A stretch of 32,649 nucleotides of DNA from Hwanghaeella sp. (GTDB lineage: Bacteria > Pseudomonadota > Alphaproteobacteria > UBA8366 > Aestuariispiraceae): assembly GCA_028282025.1 (NCBI GenBank), contig JANQIT010000150.1, positions 1 through 32,649 on the forward strand, in the 5' to 3' direction. The notes below the pieces were generated by a model. The model had not been told where the DNA came from, did not search any database, and was given only the letters and a program-made list of their open reading frames with translations. Shown piece by piece: positions 8,891 through 16,289 of the stretch; the stretch's first letter is position 1; each line of letters opens with the position of its first letter. Position numbers and translations under genes: made by a program.

Positions 8891-10056
8891 GACCGCGGCA
8901 GGTCCAGCACATGTTCCGCGATATAGGAGAGGATCAGGTTGGTTGAAATCGGGGCGACCTGATAGAGTTTGGTTTCGCGGAATTTCCGTTCGATATCATA
9001 CTCTTCCGCAAAGCCGAAACCGCCATGCGTCTGCACGCACATATTGGCGGCTTCCCATGCGGCGTCGGCTGCGAGCATCTTGGCCATGTTCGCTTCCTCG
9101 CCGCAGAGCTCCCCCGCTTCGAACAACGCCGCCGCCTTGTGCACCATCAGCTCCGCCGCGCGCATGGAGGCGTATGATTTTGCTATTGGGAATTGTATGC
9201 CCTGGTTCTGACCGATGGGCCGGTCGAAGACGGTGCGCTCCTTGGCGTAATCCGCCGCCTTGCGGATGAACCATTTGGCGTCGCCGATGCATTCGGCGGC
9301 GATCAGCACCCGTTCGGCATTCATGCCCGACAGGATATAGCGGAACCCCTTGCCTTCCTCGCCGATCAGATTTTCCGCGGGGACGGGGACGTCGTCGAAA
9401 AAGACTTCGGTTGTGGAATGATTCATCATGGTGCGGATCGGCTTGATCGTCAGGCCGTCCTGTTTCGCCGCCCGCATGTCCAGCAGGAAGACCGACAGGC
9501 CGTCGGTCTTTTTCGTCACCTTGTCCTTCGGCGTCGTGCGCGCCAGCAGAAGCATCAGGTCCGAATGTTCCGCCCGGCTGGTCCAGATCTTCTGGCCCGA
9601 GACGATATAGCGGTCTCCGTCGCGCCGGGCGACGGTGCGCAGGGCCGATGTGTCGGTGCCGCTTGTCGGTTCTGTGACGCCGAAAGCCTGCAGCCGCGCC
9701 TCGCCGGACGCGATCCCGGGAAGATACCGGGCCTTTTGCCCGGTGCTGCCATGCCGCAGCAGGGCGCCCATGATATACATCTGCGCATGGCAGGCGGCCC
9801 CGTTGCAGCCTTGCAGTTGGATTTCCTCCATGCTTGCGGCGGCCGCCGGCAAGGGCAGGCCCGCCCCGCCGTATTCCTCCGGGATCAGTGCGGCCAGATA
9901 GCCCGCCTCCGTCAGGGCGTTGACGAAGGTGGTGGGATAGGCGGCTTCGCGGTCCAGCGCCTGCCAATAATCGCCCGGGAACTGGCGGCAAAGTTTGGCG
10001 ACTTCCTGGCGAATGTCGGCATAAGGTCCGGAAGGATCGAACATCGTGGCGTCCAT
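8884..10056 (-). CDS. Acyl-CoA dehydrogenase
   Basis: Flavoprotein oxidising acyl-CoA thioesters to enoyl-CoA, passing electrons to ETF. The 390-residue product has the N-terminal helical domain (IPEEYGGAGLPL), the FAD-binding beta-domain motifs AFGVTEPTSGTDTSALRT and YIVSGQKIWTSRAEHSD, and the C-terminal helical domain (FDRPIGQNQGIQFPIAKSYA; THGGFGFAEEYDIERKFRE with the Glu-x3-Arg region near the C-terminus). The motifs fit the short-chain/general acyl-CoA dehydrogenase group rather than a specific subfamily. The start is an ATG at 10056 with no clear Shine-Dalgarno; an in-frame ATG at 10044 is an alternative. It appears to be a single-gene unit, with the inverted-repeat element 77 bases upstream. 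Confidence 0.93.
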   Translation of the reverse strand: MDATMFDPSGPYADIRQEVAKLCRQFPGDYWQALDREAAYPTTFVNALTEAGYLAALIPEEYGGAGLPLPAAAASMEEIQLQGCNGAACHAQMYIMGALLRHGSTGQKARYLPGIASGEARLQAFGVTEPTSGTDTSALRTVARRDGDRYIVSGQKIWTSRAEHSDLMLLLARTTPKDKVTKKTDGLSVFLLDMRAAKQDGLTIKPIRTMMNHSTTEVFFDDVPVPAENLIGEEGKGFRYILSGMNAERVLIAAECIGDAKWFIRKAADYAKERTVFDRPIGQNQGIQFPIAKSYASMRAAELMVHKAAALFEAGELCGEEANMAKMLAADAAWEAANMCVQTHGGFGFAEEYDIERKFRETKLYQVAPISTNLILSYIAEHVLDLPRSY

Positions 10057-10132
10057 CAATCTGAAAGGGTGAAAAGGGAACCACCGATTTCTTGACCGAC
10101 GGCGGCGCGAAAGGCAACCATCGCGCGGTTAA

Positions 10133-10300
10133 AGCGGTTTGCCGTCATTCTGAATGACCTGAGATCCCTTCGCCGGCCTGCCGGGCGGGAGCCGCTGCGC
10201 GGGGGATGCAGCGCATCGGCGAGGATCGGCAACGCCCCCGGCAGGCTGACGAAGCGGCCATCTGCGCCGGCTTAGTGGGTCAGAGTGACGGCAAACCGCT
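10133..10300. repeat. Inverted-repeat element (MITE-like), copy 1
   Basis: A 168-base non-coding element bounded by 21-bp terminal inverted repeats: AGCGGTTTGCCGTCATTCTGA (21 bases at 10133-10153; 20 of 21 positions match the reverse complement of 10280-10300). Its interior from 10159 to 10250, read on the plus strand, matches the interior of the element at 25507-25770 read on the minus strand. Shared blocks include CTGAGATC, CCGGGC-GGAGCCG and GCGCATCGGC. It fills the gap between the divergent acyl-CoA dehydrogenase and Fe-S protein genes. Two related copies in 15 kb imply a dispersed genomic repeat family. No transposase is encoded. Confidence 0.8.
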
Positions 10301-10329
10301 GCAGAACCGACAACAGGCGCCCAAGGTCC

Positions 10330-10998
10330 ATGCCCGATATGCCGACTGACATTGCCGAACGTTTGCGACCCTTCGGGCTGCTGTTGCGCGGCGGTTTTCA
10401 TGTGGCCGAGGCGGATGGCGCGCCGCAGGGCGTGAAGACGATCCTGATGATCGGCAATGCGGGGCCGGCGATGTGGCAAGCGATGGCGGCTGGATTGGAC
10501 GGGGGGCCGGACCCGATGAACCGGTGGACTGAGGAGACCGTCGGCCCAATCGCCGCGGCGGTCGGTGCGTCGGCGGTCTATCCGTTCGGGCCCCCACCCT
10601 TCTTTCCGTTTCAGCGTTGGGCGCAGCGCGCGGAGGATGTGCACCCGTCGCCGCTGGGCATCCTGATCCATCCGGACTACGGCCTCTGGCATGCTTATCG
10701 CGCGGCGCTGTGTTTTGAGATCCGGCTGGACCTGCCGTCCGCGGCGGCGCGCCCCTCCCCCTGTGCGGAGTGTGCCGAAAAACCGTGCCTGTCGACCTGT
10801 CCGGTCGGCGCATTCACGGTTGAGGACGGGTACGATGTCCCCGCCTGCGCCGCCCATTTGAGGCGGCCGGCGGGAGAGGATTGCATGCGTCTCGGTTGCC
10901 GGGCGCGGCGGGCCTGTCCGGTCGGGACAGGCTTCACCTATCTGGAGGAGCAGGCCGCCTTTCACATGGCGGCTTTCGAAGCGGCGCGCCCGGCTTGA
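10330..10998 (+). CDS. Ferredoxin-like [4Fe-4S] protein (QueG-like C-terminal region)
   Basis: A 222-residue cytoplasmic protein without signal peptide. The C-terminal part carries cysteine motifs for iron-sulfur clusters: CAECAEKPCLSTCPVGAF (about 139-156, CxxCx4CxxxCP) and a second set (CAAHLRRPAGEDCMRLGC and RRACPVG, about 166-197). The N-terminal 110 residues resemble no family I can name with certainty, but the whole layout recalls proteins related to epoxyqueuosine reductase, without its catalytic N-terminal signature. The start ATG at 10330 has AAGG just upstream; 10339 is an alternative. It follows an inverted-repeat element and stands alone. An electron-transfer role is inferred from the Cys motifs. 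Confidence 0.75.
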   Translation: MPDMPTDIAERLRPFGLLLRGGFHVAEADGAPQGVKTILMIGNAGPAMWQAMAAGLDGGPDPMNRWTEETVGPIAAAVGASAVYPFGPPPFFPFQRWAQRAEDVHPSPLGILIHPDYGLWHAYRAALCFEIRLDLPSAAARPSPCAECAEKPCLSTCPVGAFTVEDGYDVPACAAHLRRPAGEDCMRLGCRARRACPVGTGFTYLEEQAAFHMAAFEAARPA

Positions 10999-11013
10999 GG
11001 TTCGGTATCGGTG

Positions 11014-11658
11014 TTAGAACCGGTAGCCGACGCCGATCCCGACAATCCAGGGATCCAAGTCCACATCCGCCGTGATCGCGCCGTTGTTCAGCGTGACGTC
11101 GGTATTGATGAAGACCTTTTTCACATCCAGGTTCGCCGACCAGTTGCCGGAGATTACATAGTCGATCCCCGCCTGCAGCGACAGACCGACGCTGTTGTCG
11201 TATTCGATGGCGTTCACGGTGCCGCCGGCATCGTCTTCACCGTAGAACAGGGTGTAGTTGACGCCGACGCCGAGATACGGGCTGAAACGTTTCTCCGGCA
11301 TGAAGTGATATTGCGCGGAGAGCGTCGGCGGCAGCAGCCAGACATCGCCCAGATCGACATTGCCGAGGGCGGTGTTCTCTGCCGTGATCTCATGCTTTGC
11401 GGTTGCCGCGATCAGGGCGACCGCGATGTTGTCGGTGATGAAGTAGGTGAAATCCAGTTCCGGCACATATTCGTTGCTGGCGTCGATATCCCCGCCGATC
11501 ACGCCGATGGAGGCGTCTTCGTCCGGGATCACCGCAATCGCGCGAAGCCGGACCTTGAAGTCCCCGGCCTGTTTCGGTTTGAAATCTTCCGCCGCAGCCG
11601 GAACGGCGAGGGCCGCCAGAACAAGCGCGCCCGCCAGGCATTTCTTGAGAATGCTCAC
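11014..11658 (-). CDS. ompW: OmpW family outer membrane beta-barrel protein
   Basis: Eight-stranded outer-membrane porin of the OmpW/AlkL family. The GTG at 11658 is preferred over the upstream in-frame ATG at 11682 because a near-perfect AGGAGGGG lies about four bases before it, and it directly opens the signal peptide (MSILKKCLAGALVLAALAVPAAA). The mature part shows family motifs DFKVRLRAIAVIPDED, the loop with YVPELDFTYFITDNIAVALIA, LLPPTLSAQYHF, FSPYLGVGVNYTLFY, and DLDPWIVGIGVGYRF with the terminal Phe used for outer-membrane assembly. 214 residues is the usual size. It is transcribed divergently from a universal stress gene; an FNR/Anr-like site lies in the shared control region, matching the oxygen-linked control reported for ompW in enterobacteria. 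Confidence 0.93.
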   Translation of the reverse strand: MSILKKCLAGALVLAALAVPAAAEDFKPKQAGDFKVRLRAIAVIPDEDASIGVIGGDIDASNEYVPELDFTYFITDNIAVALIAATAKHEITAENTALGNVDLGDVWLLPPTLSAQYHFMPEKRFSPYLGVGVNYTLFYGEDDAGGTVNAIEYDNSVGLSLQAGIDYVISGNWSANLDVKKVFINTDVTLNNGAITADVDLDPWIVGIGVGYRF

Positions 11659-11751
11659 TGAACCCCTCCTAAGGAATCGCATCTAAATGACCAGCCGGAT
11701 AACCACTACCCGGATCGTCCCGGAATTAGGGCGTTCGCGTGAATAACCACA

Positions 11752-11765
11752 TTGATGCAGATCAT
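11752..11765. promoter_or_regulatory. FNR/Anr-type binding site in the ompW-usp divergent region
   Basis: TTGATgcagATCAT matches nine of ten defined positions of the FNR/Anr/FixK consensus TTGAT-N4-ATCAA. It lies 94 bases upstream of the ompW start and 180 bases upstream of the usp start. A class II site centred at -41.5 would place the ompW start of transcription near 11717. A weaker candidate (TTGCGattgGTCAA) lies at 11822-11835 nearer to usp. Both gene families are known targets of anaerobic regulators in other proteobacteria. Confidence 0.55.
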
Positions 11766-11944
11766 GATTGTCTTTGGGCTCGCAAAGGAACCGGGTTCCG
11801 GGAGGTTTTTCCGACGGATTTTTGCGATTGGTCAAATCCGGTCTCGCGCCGACGCCGCCAAGGAACGGTGGCCGCCGGCGGGAGGCCCGTCGAAAAGTGC
11901 AGAATTATTGACATATGGCCGTGGGAAATCCGACAGGAGTACCT

Positions 11945-12817
11945 ATGTCACCCTGCAAGAACGAATTTCACAAGGCGGGGCAAATGGTCAAACGTCTCTT
12001 GGTGGGGATCGCGGGAACCCCGTCGCTACCGGCAAAAATCGAGTGCGCAATCGATATCGCGAAACGGCACCGGGCGGAAATAAGTCTTGTCTCCGTGGTG
12101 GATGTCGACCGCTTGTCGCGCGTCGGGCCGGTACCGCTGGGCGCCGGCGCCTATGCGCAGAACATGCGGGACAGCCGCATCGCGAAGAGCCATGCGCTGG
12201 ACGAAAACGCGATCGGGAAATTCGAGGAAGCATGCAGACAGGCGGATGTCCCCGTCCGAACGATCCGGCGGGAGGATCAGCCCCTCGACGTGCTGGCGGC
12301 GGTGTGGCGTTATCACGACCTCTGCCTGTTGGGCGCGCGCGGCTGGTTCGATTACGGCGTCATGCCGGAACCGGAAGACGGATTGCTGAACCTGATCGCC
12401 AAAGGGGTGCGGCCGATCCTGACGGTCAGTGAGACCCCGAGAACGGTTCGGCGCGTCATGATCGCCTTCAACGGTTCCCTGCAGTCGGCCAAAGCCATGA
12501 AGCGCTTCATCCAGATGGCGCTTTGGCCCGACGTTAAAATCCATATCGTCTGCGTCGGAGAGCCGGAGACCGGTGAAAGCGCGGCCGGACTTCTGGAAGA
12601 GGCGGCGGCCTACTGCAAAATGTACGGGCACGATCCCTCTACCGAGCAGGCGGACGGCGACGTGCAGGATGCCTTGCTGGGTATGGCTGAAAGCGCCGGT
12701 GCCGACCTGATCGTGCTTGGCAGCAGCTACCGCAAGCTGCTTATGCGGCAGCGGTTCGGCCGAAACGCGCTGGGCCTGATCCAGCGTTCCGACGTCCCCT
12801 TGTTCATGTCCCACTAA
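11945..12817 (+). CDS. Universal stress protein, tandem UspA domains
   Basis: A 290-residue cytoplasmic protein with two UspA-type domains: MVKRLLVGIAG to VRPILTV (about 14-160) and VRRVMIAFNGSLQSAKAMKRF to SDVPLFMSH (about 167-290). The second domain keeps the strand-loop DLIVLGSSYRKLL and the later G-R-N-A-L-G-L-I helix, the region that binds ATP in many Usp proteins. The ATG at 11945 has AGGAG at five bases and is chosen; the ATG at 11984 (MVKRLLVG), with a weaker AAGG/GGGG upstream, is the more usual Usp N-terminus. Tandem Usp proteins commonly respond to anaerobiosis or energy stress. The shared upstream region with ompW holds an FNR/Anr-like site, supporting oxygen control. Ligand is unknown. 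Confidence 0.92.
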   Translation: MSPCKNEFHKAGQMVKRLLVGIAGTPSLPAKIECAIDIAKRHRAEISLVSVVDVDRLSRVGPVPLGAGAYAQNMRDSRIAKSHALDENAIGKFEEACRQADVPVRTIRREDQPLDVLAAVWRYHDLCLLGARGWFDYGVMPEPEDGLLNLIAKGVRPILTVSETPRTVRRVMIAFNGSLQSAKAMKRFIQMALWPDVKIHIVCVGEPETGESAAGLLEEAAAYCKMYGHDPSTEQADGDVQDALLGMAESAGADLIVLGSSYRKLLMRQRFGRNALGLIQRSDVPLFMSH

Positions 12818-12964
12818 GACACGCGGACCTTCGGTCCAGATCGGCTGAAAAGGTTACGGCGGCCCTCCCCACCCGCGCCGGGTGGTTTGGAATTCCGCGC
12901 GGCCGCAAGTTCGGCGCGTTTATCCGCTTACCCGGCGCCGCCGGCCTGACGGCGGCCTGCCGGC

Positions 12965-13672
12965 TCACGCAAGCCGTTTCCGACGCCGCCAGGAAAGCAG
13001 ACCGAACCCGCCAAGCGCCGTGGCGAGGAGCGGGAGCGCGCCGGGGAGAGGGACCGGAGACAGGGTATCCGCCTCGGTGAATTCGTAGGTGACGGTTACT
13101 GTCGAAGACGTCACGGAACCAGCCGCAATGATCGGAAGCACCGTATCGGGAAGTTCCCCTAAAAACGGCCCGCTCAAACTTGCCAGCGCACTATAGGCCG
13201 AAGCGCCGAATTCAGTGCGGATGAAGGAGGACAAATCCGGGTCGGCGCTGAAGGCCGCCTGACCGGCGATGCTGAACGGTATGGTTTGAAAACCCGTGCT
13301 GGGAATACCCTCGTTGGGGTCGAAACCGTCGATCTGATAGACAATCTCGGTGTCTACGAACACGGGAGCGATATTGCTCAACGGGGAGGACGTGAATCCC
13401 GCGACAAACTGAATGGGCAAAATGTCGCCGACACCGTCCGGGCCGATATTGTTCAGATTTAGAAGAGTGTTGGTGCTTTCGATGGTGAAACCGACCGTGA
13501 CCTGGTCCAACTGTCCCAATGTCGGGTCGAAGAATTCAAGTGTCGGACTGAGAAGCGCCGGATCGGTACTCGAAGGATCTAATGCCGCGGTGAAAGTTAT
13601 GCTCGCGGCTGTCGCGTACCCCGAAACGGCCATTGTAAAAAGCGCCGATGCACCAAGCAGAGGTTTCCACAT
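12965..13672 (-). CDS. VPLPA-CTERM-like sorted surface protein
   Basis: A 235-residue exported protein. The signal peptide is MWKPLLGASALFTMAVSGYATAA, with a GGGAG about ten bases before the ATG. The C-terminus is a tripartite sorting signal: VPLPGALPLLATALGG, then a hydrophobic helix (FGLLSW) and the basic tail RRRKRLA. This resembles the PEP-CTERM variant called VPLPA-CTERM, recognised by exosortase-type enzymes. The central 180 residues are Ser/Thr/Asp-rich beta-type sequence without cysteines (ITFTAALDPSSTD; VTVTYEFTEADT) and no catalytic motif. No exosortase gene is in the window. Expected fate is cleavage at the CTERM and release or attachment in the cell envelope or matrix; this is family-level inference. 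Confidence 0.85.
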   Translation of the reverse strand: MWKPLLGASALFTMAVSGYATAASITFTAALDPSSTDPALLSPTLEFFDPTLGQLDQVTVGFTIESTNTLLNLNNIGPDGVGDILPIQFVAGFTSSPLSNIAPVFVDTEIVYQIDGFDPNEGIPSTGFQTIPFSIAGQAAFSADPDLSSFIRTEFGASAYSALASLSGPFLGELPDTVLPIIAAGSVTSSTVTVTYEFTEADTLSPVPLPGALPLLATALGGFGLLSWRRRKRLA

Positions 13673-13895
13673 GATATGATCACTCCCCTATATTCGACCT
13701 ATCTATTCCGTCTATTGACCTCTCACTAAAATATCAGAAGTTGATAATAAGCGTTGCGCGCGGGGGTGGTGTCAATGTGGGTCCTACATTGTTGACCTGT
13801 GTTGAAAATCCGTCGGGTTCCGGGGGTTTTGGGTAGAAAAAGGAAAAAAATCCTAGTGTGTGCCGGCTGAGTTTTTCCCCGGAACCAAGAAACGG

Positions 13896-14486
13896 TTAGA
13901 GAAGCGCGGCGACCCGGTCGCGCAGAACCGGCAGCAAGTCCGTCTCGAACCAGGGATTCTTCTTCTGCCAGCCGGCTGTGCGCCAGCTTGGATGCGGTGT
14001 GGGCAGAAAGCCGTTCGCCAGATGGGTTTGAAAATCCTGAACGGTCGCGGTCATGGTCTTGGCCCGCGTCTTGCCCAGATAGCGTGTCTGCGCATAGCCG
14101 CCCACCAAGAGGGTAAGCCCGATATTCGGTATGTGCGGCCAAAGGCGGTCGTGCCATTCCGGCGCGCATTCCGGGCGCGGCGGCATGTCGCCGCCCTTCG
14201 GGTCCCGGCCGGGATAACAGAAGCCCATCGGCATGATGGCGATGCGGCCTTCGTCATAGAAGGTGTCCTTGTCTATCGACAGCCAGTCGCGCAGCCGGTC
14301 GCCGCTGGCGTCGTTCCAGGGAATGCCGCTTTCATGCACCTTGGTGCCGGGGGCCTGGCCGATAATGACGATCCGCGCGCTGGGTTTCATGCGCACGATG
14401 GGCCGCGGCCCCAGCGGCAGATGTTCGGCGCACAGGGTGCAGGCCCGGACAGAGGCCAGCACGCTGTCGAGGTCGCCACCGTTCAC
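13896..14486 (-). CDS. Uracil-DNA glycosylase family protein (UDG-like superfamily)
   Basis: A 196-residue member of the uracil-DNA glycosylase superfamily. Motif 1 is IIGQAPGTKVHESGIPWNDASGDRL (about 40-64, with GQAPG as in family 4/5-like enzymes), and the HPSWR motif (about 165-169) corresponds to the C-terminal HPS loop. A C-x2-C near the N-terminus (ACTLCAEH) suggests part of an Fe-S site, but the full four-Cys set of family 4 is not evident, so the cluster may be absent. The GTG at 14486 overlaps the upstream GNAT stop as GTGA and has GGAGAG six bases upstream, so translation is probably coupled. Uracil excision itself is not proven; some members of this group have other or no glycosylase activity. 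Confidence 0.85.
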   Translation of the reverse strand: MNGGDLDSVLASVRACTLCAEHLPLGPRPIVRMKPSARIVIIGQAPGTKVHESGIPWNDASGDRLRDWLSIDKDTFYDEGRIAIMPMGFCYPGRDPKGGDMPPRPECAPEWHDRLWPHIPNIGLTLLVGGYAQTRYLGKTRAKTMTATVQDFQTHLANGFLPTPHPSWRTAGWQKKNPWFETDLLPVLRDRVAALL

Positions 14487-15007
14487 GGCGTCTCTCCGCG
14501 CGCCAGGGTGTAGAGATGATCCGGGTGGTCGTACCAGTCCTTCATGATTTCGCCTTCATACCGCATCCCAAGCGCTTCCAAGACGCGGACCGAACCACGG
14601 TTTTGCGGATCGACCAACCCAAGAATCCGTGAGAGGCCGAACTGCGCGAACCCTGCGTCGCAGGCCGCGGCGGCGATTTCACGCGCGTACCCTTTTCCCC
14701 AAAAGGGTGTCGCCAGCCGGTAACCGATTTCCGCCTCTCCGGCGGCGCAGAGTTCCGTGCGGAACAGGCCGCAATAGCCGATCGCCGACCGGGCGGCCTT
14801 CTCCTCGACAGTCCACAATCCGAAACCCCATTCCGGGTAATGCGTGGCCGGGATCTCCCGGACCCAGTTGTCGACCCATTCTTCCGTCTTCACACCCTTA
14901 CTGAACCGCATCACGTCGGCATCGCAGAAAACGGCGTATAACGGCGCGGCATCCGCGGCGATGATATGGCGCAGGATCAGCCGCTCCGTCCTTGCGACCA
15001 CGGTCAC
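14483..15007 (-). CDS. GNAT family N-acetyltransferase (RimJ/RimL-like)
   Basis: A 174-residue acetyltransferase of the GNAT fold transferring acetyl from acetyl-CoA. It opens with TERLILRHIIAADAAPLYAVFCD, typical of the RimJ/RimL (Acetyltransf_3) branch. It then shows EIGYRLATPFWGKGYAREIAAAACDAGF (about 99-126) with the acetyl-CoA-binding G-K-G-Y-A, and VDPQNRGSVRVLEALGMRYEGE (about 135-156), the N-x-x-S helix of the family. The start is a GTG at 15007 overlapping the sirtuin stop (GTGA), so it is the middle gene of a sirtuin-GNAT-UDG-like operon. A GTG at 15001 is an alternative start. Substrate is unknown. Confidence 0.9.
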   Translation of the reverse strand: MTVVARTERLILRHIIAADAAPLYAVFCDADVMRFSKGVKTEEWVDNWVREIPATHYPEWGFGLWTVEEKAARSAIGYCGLFRTELCAAGEAEIGYRLATPFWGKGYAREIAAAACDAGFAQFGLSRILGLVDPQNRGSVRVLEALGMRYEGEIMKDWYDHPDHLYTLARGETP

Positions 15008-15723
15008 CGGCCCAGCAACTCCTCCACGAAGGCGGGCACGACTTCGGTCGCCGGACCATGCCGGCATTCGTGAAACAGCGAGGCGCCCTCCGACGGTTCC
15101 AGATTCAGTTCCACCGTATGGGCGCGACCGGCCATCCGCGCCTGGGCCACGAAGCCCGCCGCCGGATAGACATTGCCGCTGGTGCCGATGGAGATGAACA
15201 GCCCGCATCGCTGCAGGGCGGCTTCGACTTCCGCCATGTAGAATGGCGTCTCTCCGAACCAGACGACATGCGGGCGCATGCCGCCCGCCGTGCCACAGTG
15301 CGGGCATGCCGAGTCCAGGTCCAGGTCGTCCCGCCACACGGAGACCCCGGCGCACTGGCCGCAGCGGGCCTTCAGCAATTCGCCATGCATGTGCAGGACG
15401 TCCCGCGATCCTCCGCGTTCGTGCAGGTCGTCGATATTCTGGGTCACCAGCATCACTTCTTCCGGCCATTCCGCCTGCAGGCGGGCGATGGCGGCGTGCG
15501 CCGCATTCGGCACGATGACGGGGTCGGTCAATCCGGCGCGGCGATGATTGTAGAAGGCGTGTACGCGGGCCGGATCGCGGCGAAAGCCCTGCGGCGTGGC
15601 GACGTCCTCCAGATCCACCTTGGCCCAGATTCCATCGGCGTCGCGAAAGGTGTCCAGGCCGGACTCCTTGGAAATGCCGGCCCCGGTCAGGATCACAATG
15701 GGTGTCGGTCCGTCCTGTCGCAT
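15004..15723 (-). CDS. cobB: NAD-dependent protein deacylase (sirtuin, CobB type)
   Basis: Sirtuin removing acyl groups from lysines at the cost of NAD+. The 239-residue protein has GAGISKESGLDTFR (about 14-27), TQNIDDLHERGGS (about 94-106), the catalytic His in LHMHGEL (about 110-116), a structural zinc site with two Cys-x2-Cys pairs (CGQC and CPHC, about 120-145), and SIGTSGNVYPAAGF. FYNHRRA (about 57-63) contains Tyr-x2-Arg, the signature of desuccinylase/demalonylase-capable (SIRT5/CobB) sirtuins. The ATG at 15723 is preceded by AAGGGA at five bases. It is first in an operon with a GNAT and a UDG-like gene, each joined by a four-base overlap, and diverges from the phosphatase gene at 15821. 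Confidence 0.94.
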   Translation of the reverse strand: MRQDGPTPIVILTGAGISKESGLDTFRDADGIWAKVDLEDVATPQGFRRDPARVHAFYNHRRAGLTDPVIVPNAAHAAIARLQAEWPEEVMLVTQNIDDLHERGGSRDVLHMHGELLKARCGQCAGVSVWRDDLDLDSACPHCGTAGGMRPHVVWFGETPFYMAEVEAALQRCGLFISIGTSGNVYPAAGFVAQARMAGRAHTVELNLEPSEGASLFHECRHGPATEVVPAFVEELLGR

Positions 15724-15820
15724 GGTTCCCTTCCCGCCGTCCGCCAAGGCTGAGGGCTTGGCAAAGCCGATTCAGCCGCGTACCACCCTGGGTTAGGAAC
15801 GGGTGTACGAGGGGTCGGCC

Positions 15821-16282
15821 ATGAAAAAAGTTCTGTTCGTATGTACGGGTAATATCTGCCGTTCTCCCAGTGCGGAAGCGGTTTTTCGCGACCGGGTCGA
15901 AAAAGCCGGCCTGTCGCACCGCATCGAAACGGATTCCTGCGGCACCGAGGGTTGGCACGAAGGCGAGGCGCCGGACAACCGCGCCCAGACCACGGTGGGC
16001 AAGCGGGGCATCGATATGTCCGGCCTGCGCGCCCGGAAGCTCCGCGATACGGATTTCGAGGAATTCGACCTGCTATTGGCCATGGATTTCGGTCATTTCC
16101 GGCATCTTCACCACCGCGCGCCGGAGGCGCATAAGGAGAAAGTGAAGATGTTCCTGGAAGTGGTTGATATCGACGGGCAGACGGAAGTGCCCGACCCTTA
16201 TTACGGCGGGCTGGACGAATACGAATTGGCGCTGAACCTGATCGAACCCGCCTGCGAAGCCTGGTTGCGGAAACTGTCCTGA
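15821..16282 (+). CDS. Low-molecular-weight protein tyrosine phosphatase family
   Basis: A 153-residue cysteine phosphatase. The P-loop CTGNICRS (about 8-15, Cys-x5-Arg-Ser) opens the protein and the general-acid loop DPYYGG lies near the C-terminus (about 127-132). The ATG at 15821 has GAGGGG six bases upstream and gives the standard MKKVLFVCTGNICRSP start. The fructosamine-kinase-family gene begins seven bases after its stop, so the two form an operon. Enzymes of this family act on phosphotyrosine, but some dephosphorylate the ketosamine phosphates made by fructosamine-kinase relatives. That pairing makes a protein-deglycation role likely here. Confidence 0.94.
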   Translation: MKKVLFVCTGNICRSPSAEAVFRDRVEKAGLSHRIETDSCGTEGWHEGEAPDNRAQTTVGKRGIDMSGLRARKLRDTDFEEFDLLLAMDFGHFRHLHHRAPEAHKEKVKMFLEVVDIDGQTEVPDPYYGGLDEYELALNLIEPACEAWLRKLS

Positions 16283-16289
16283 ACCGCCG

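Noticed and set aside
10129-10965. 278-codon minus-strand frame opposite the Fe-S protein gene
   Set aside because: The plus-strand protein has two Cys-cluster motifs and a good start; the antisense frame crosses the repeat element and shows no domain.
11739-12083. Plus-strand frame starting at 11739 across the ompW-usp region
   Set aside because: It overlaps the usp gene out of frame, has poor codon use and crosses the regulatory region.
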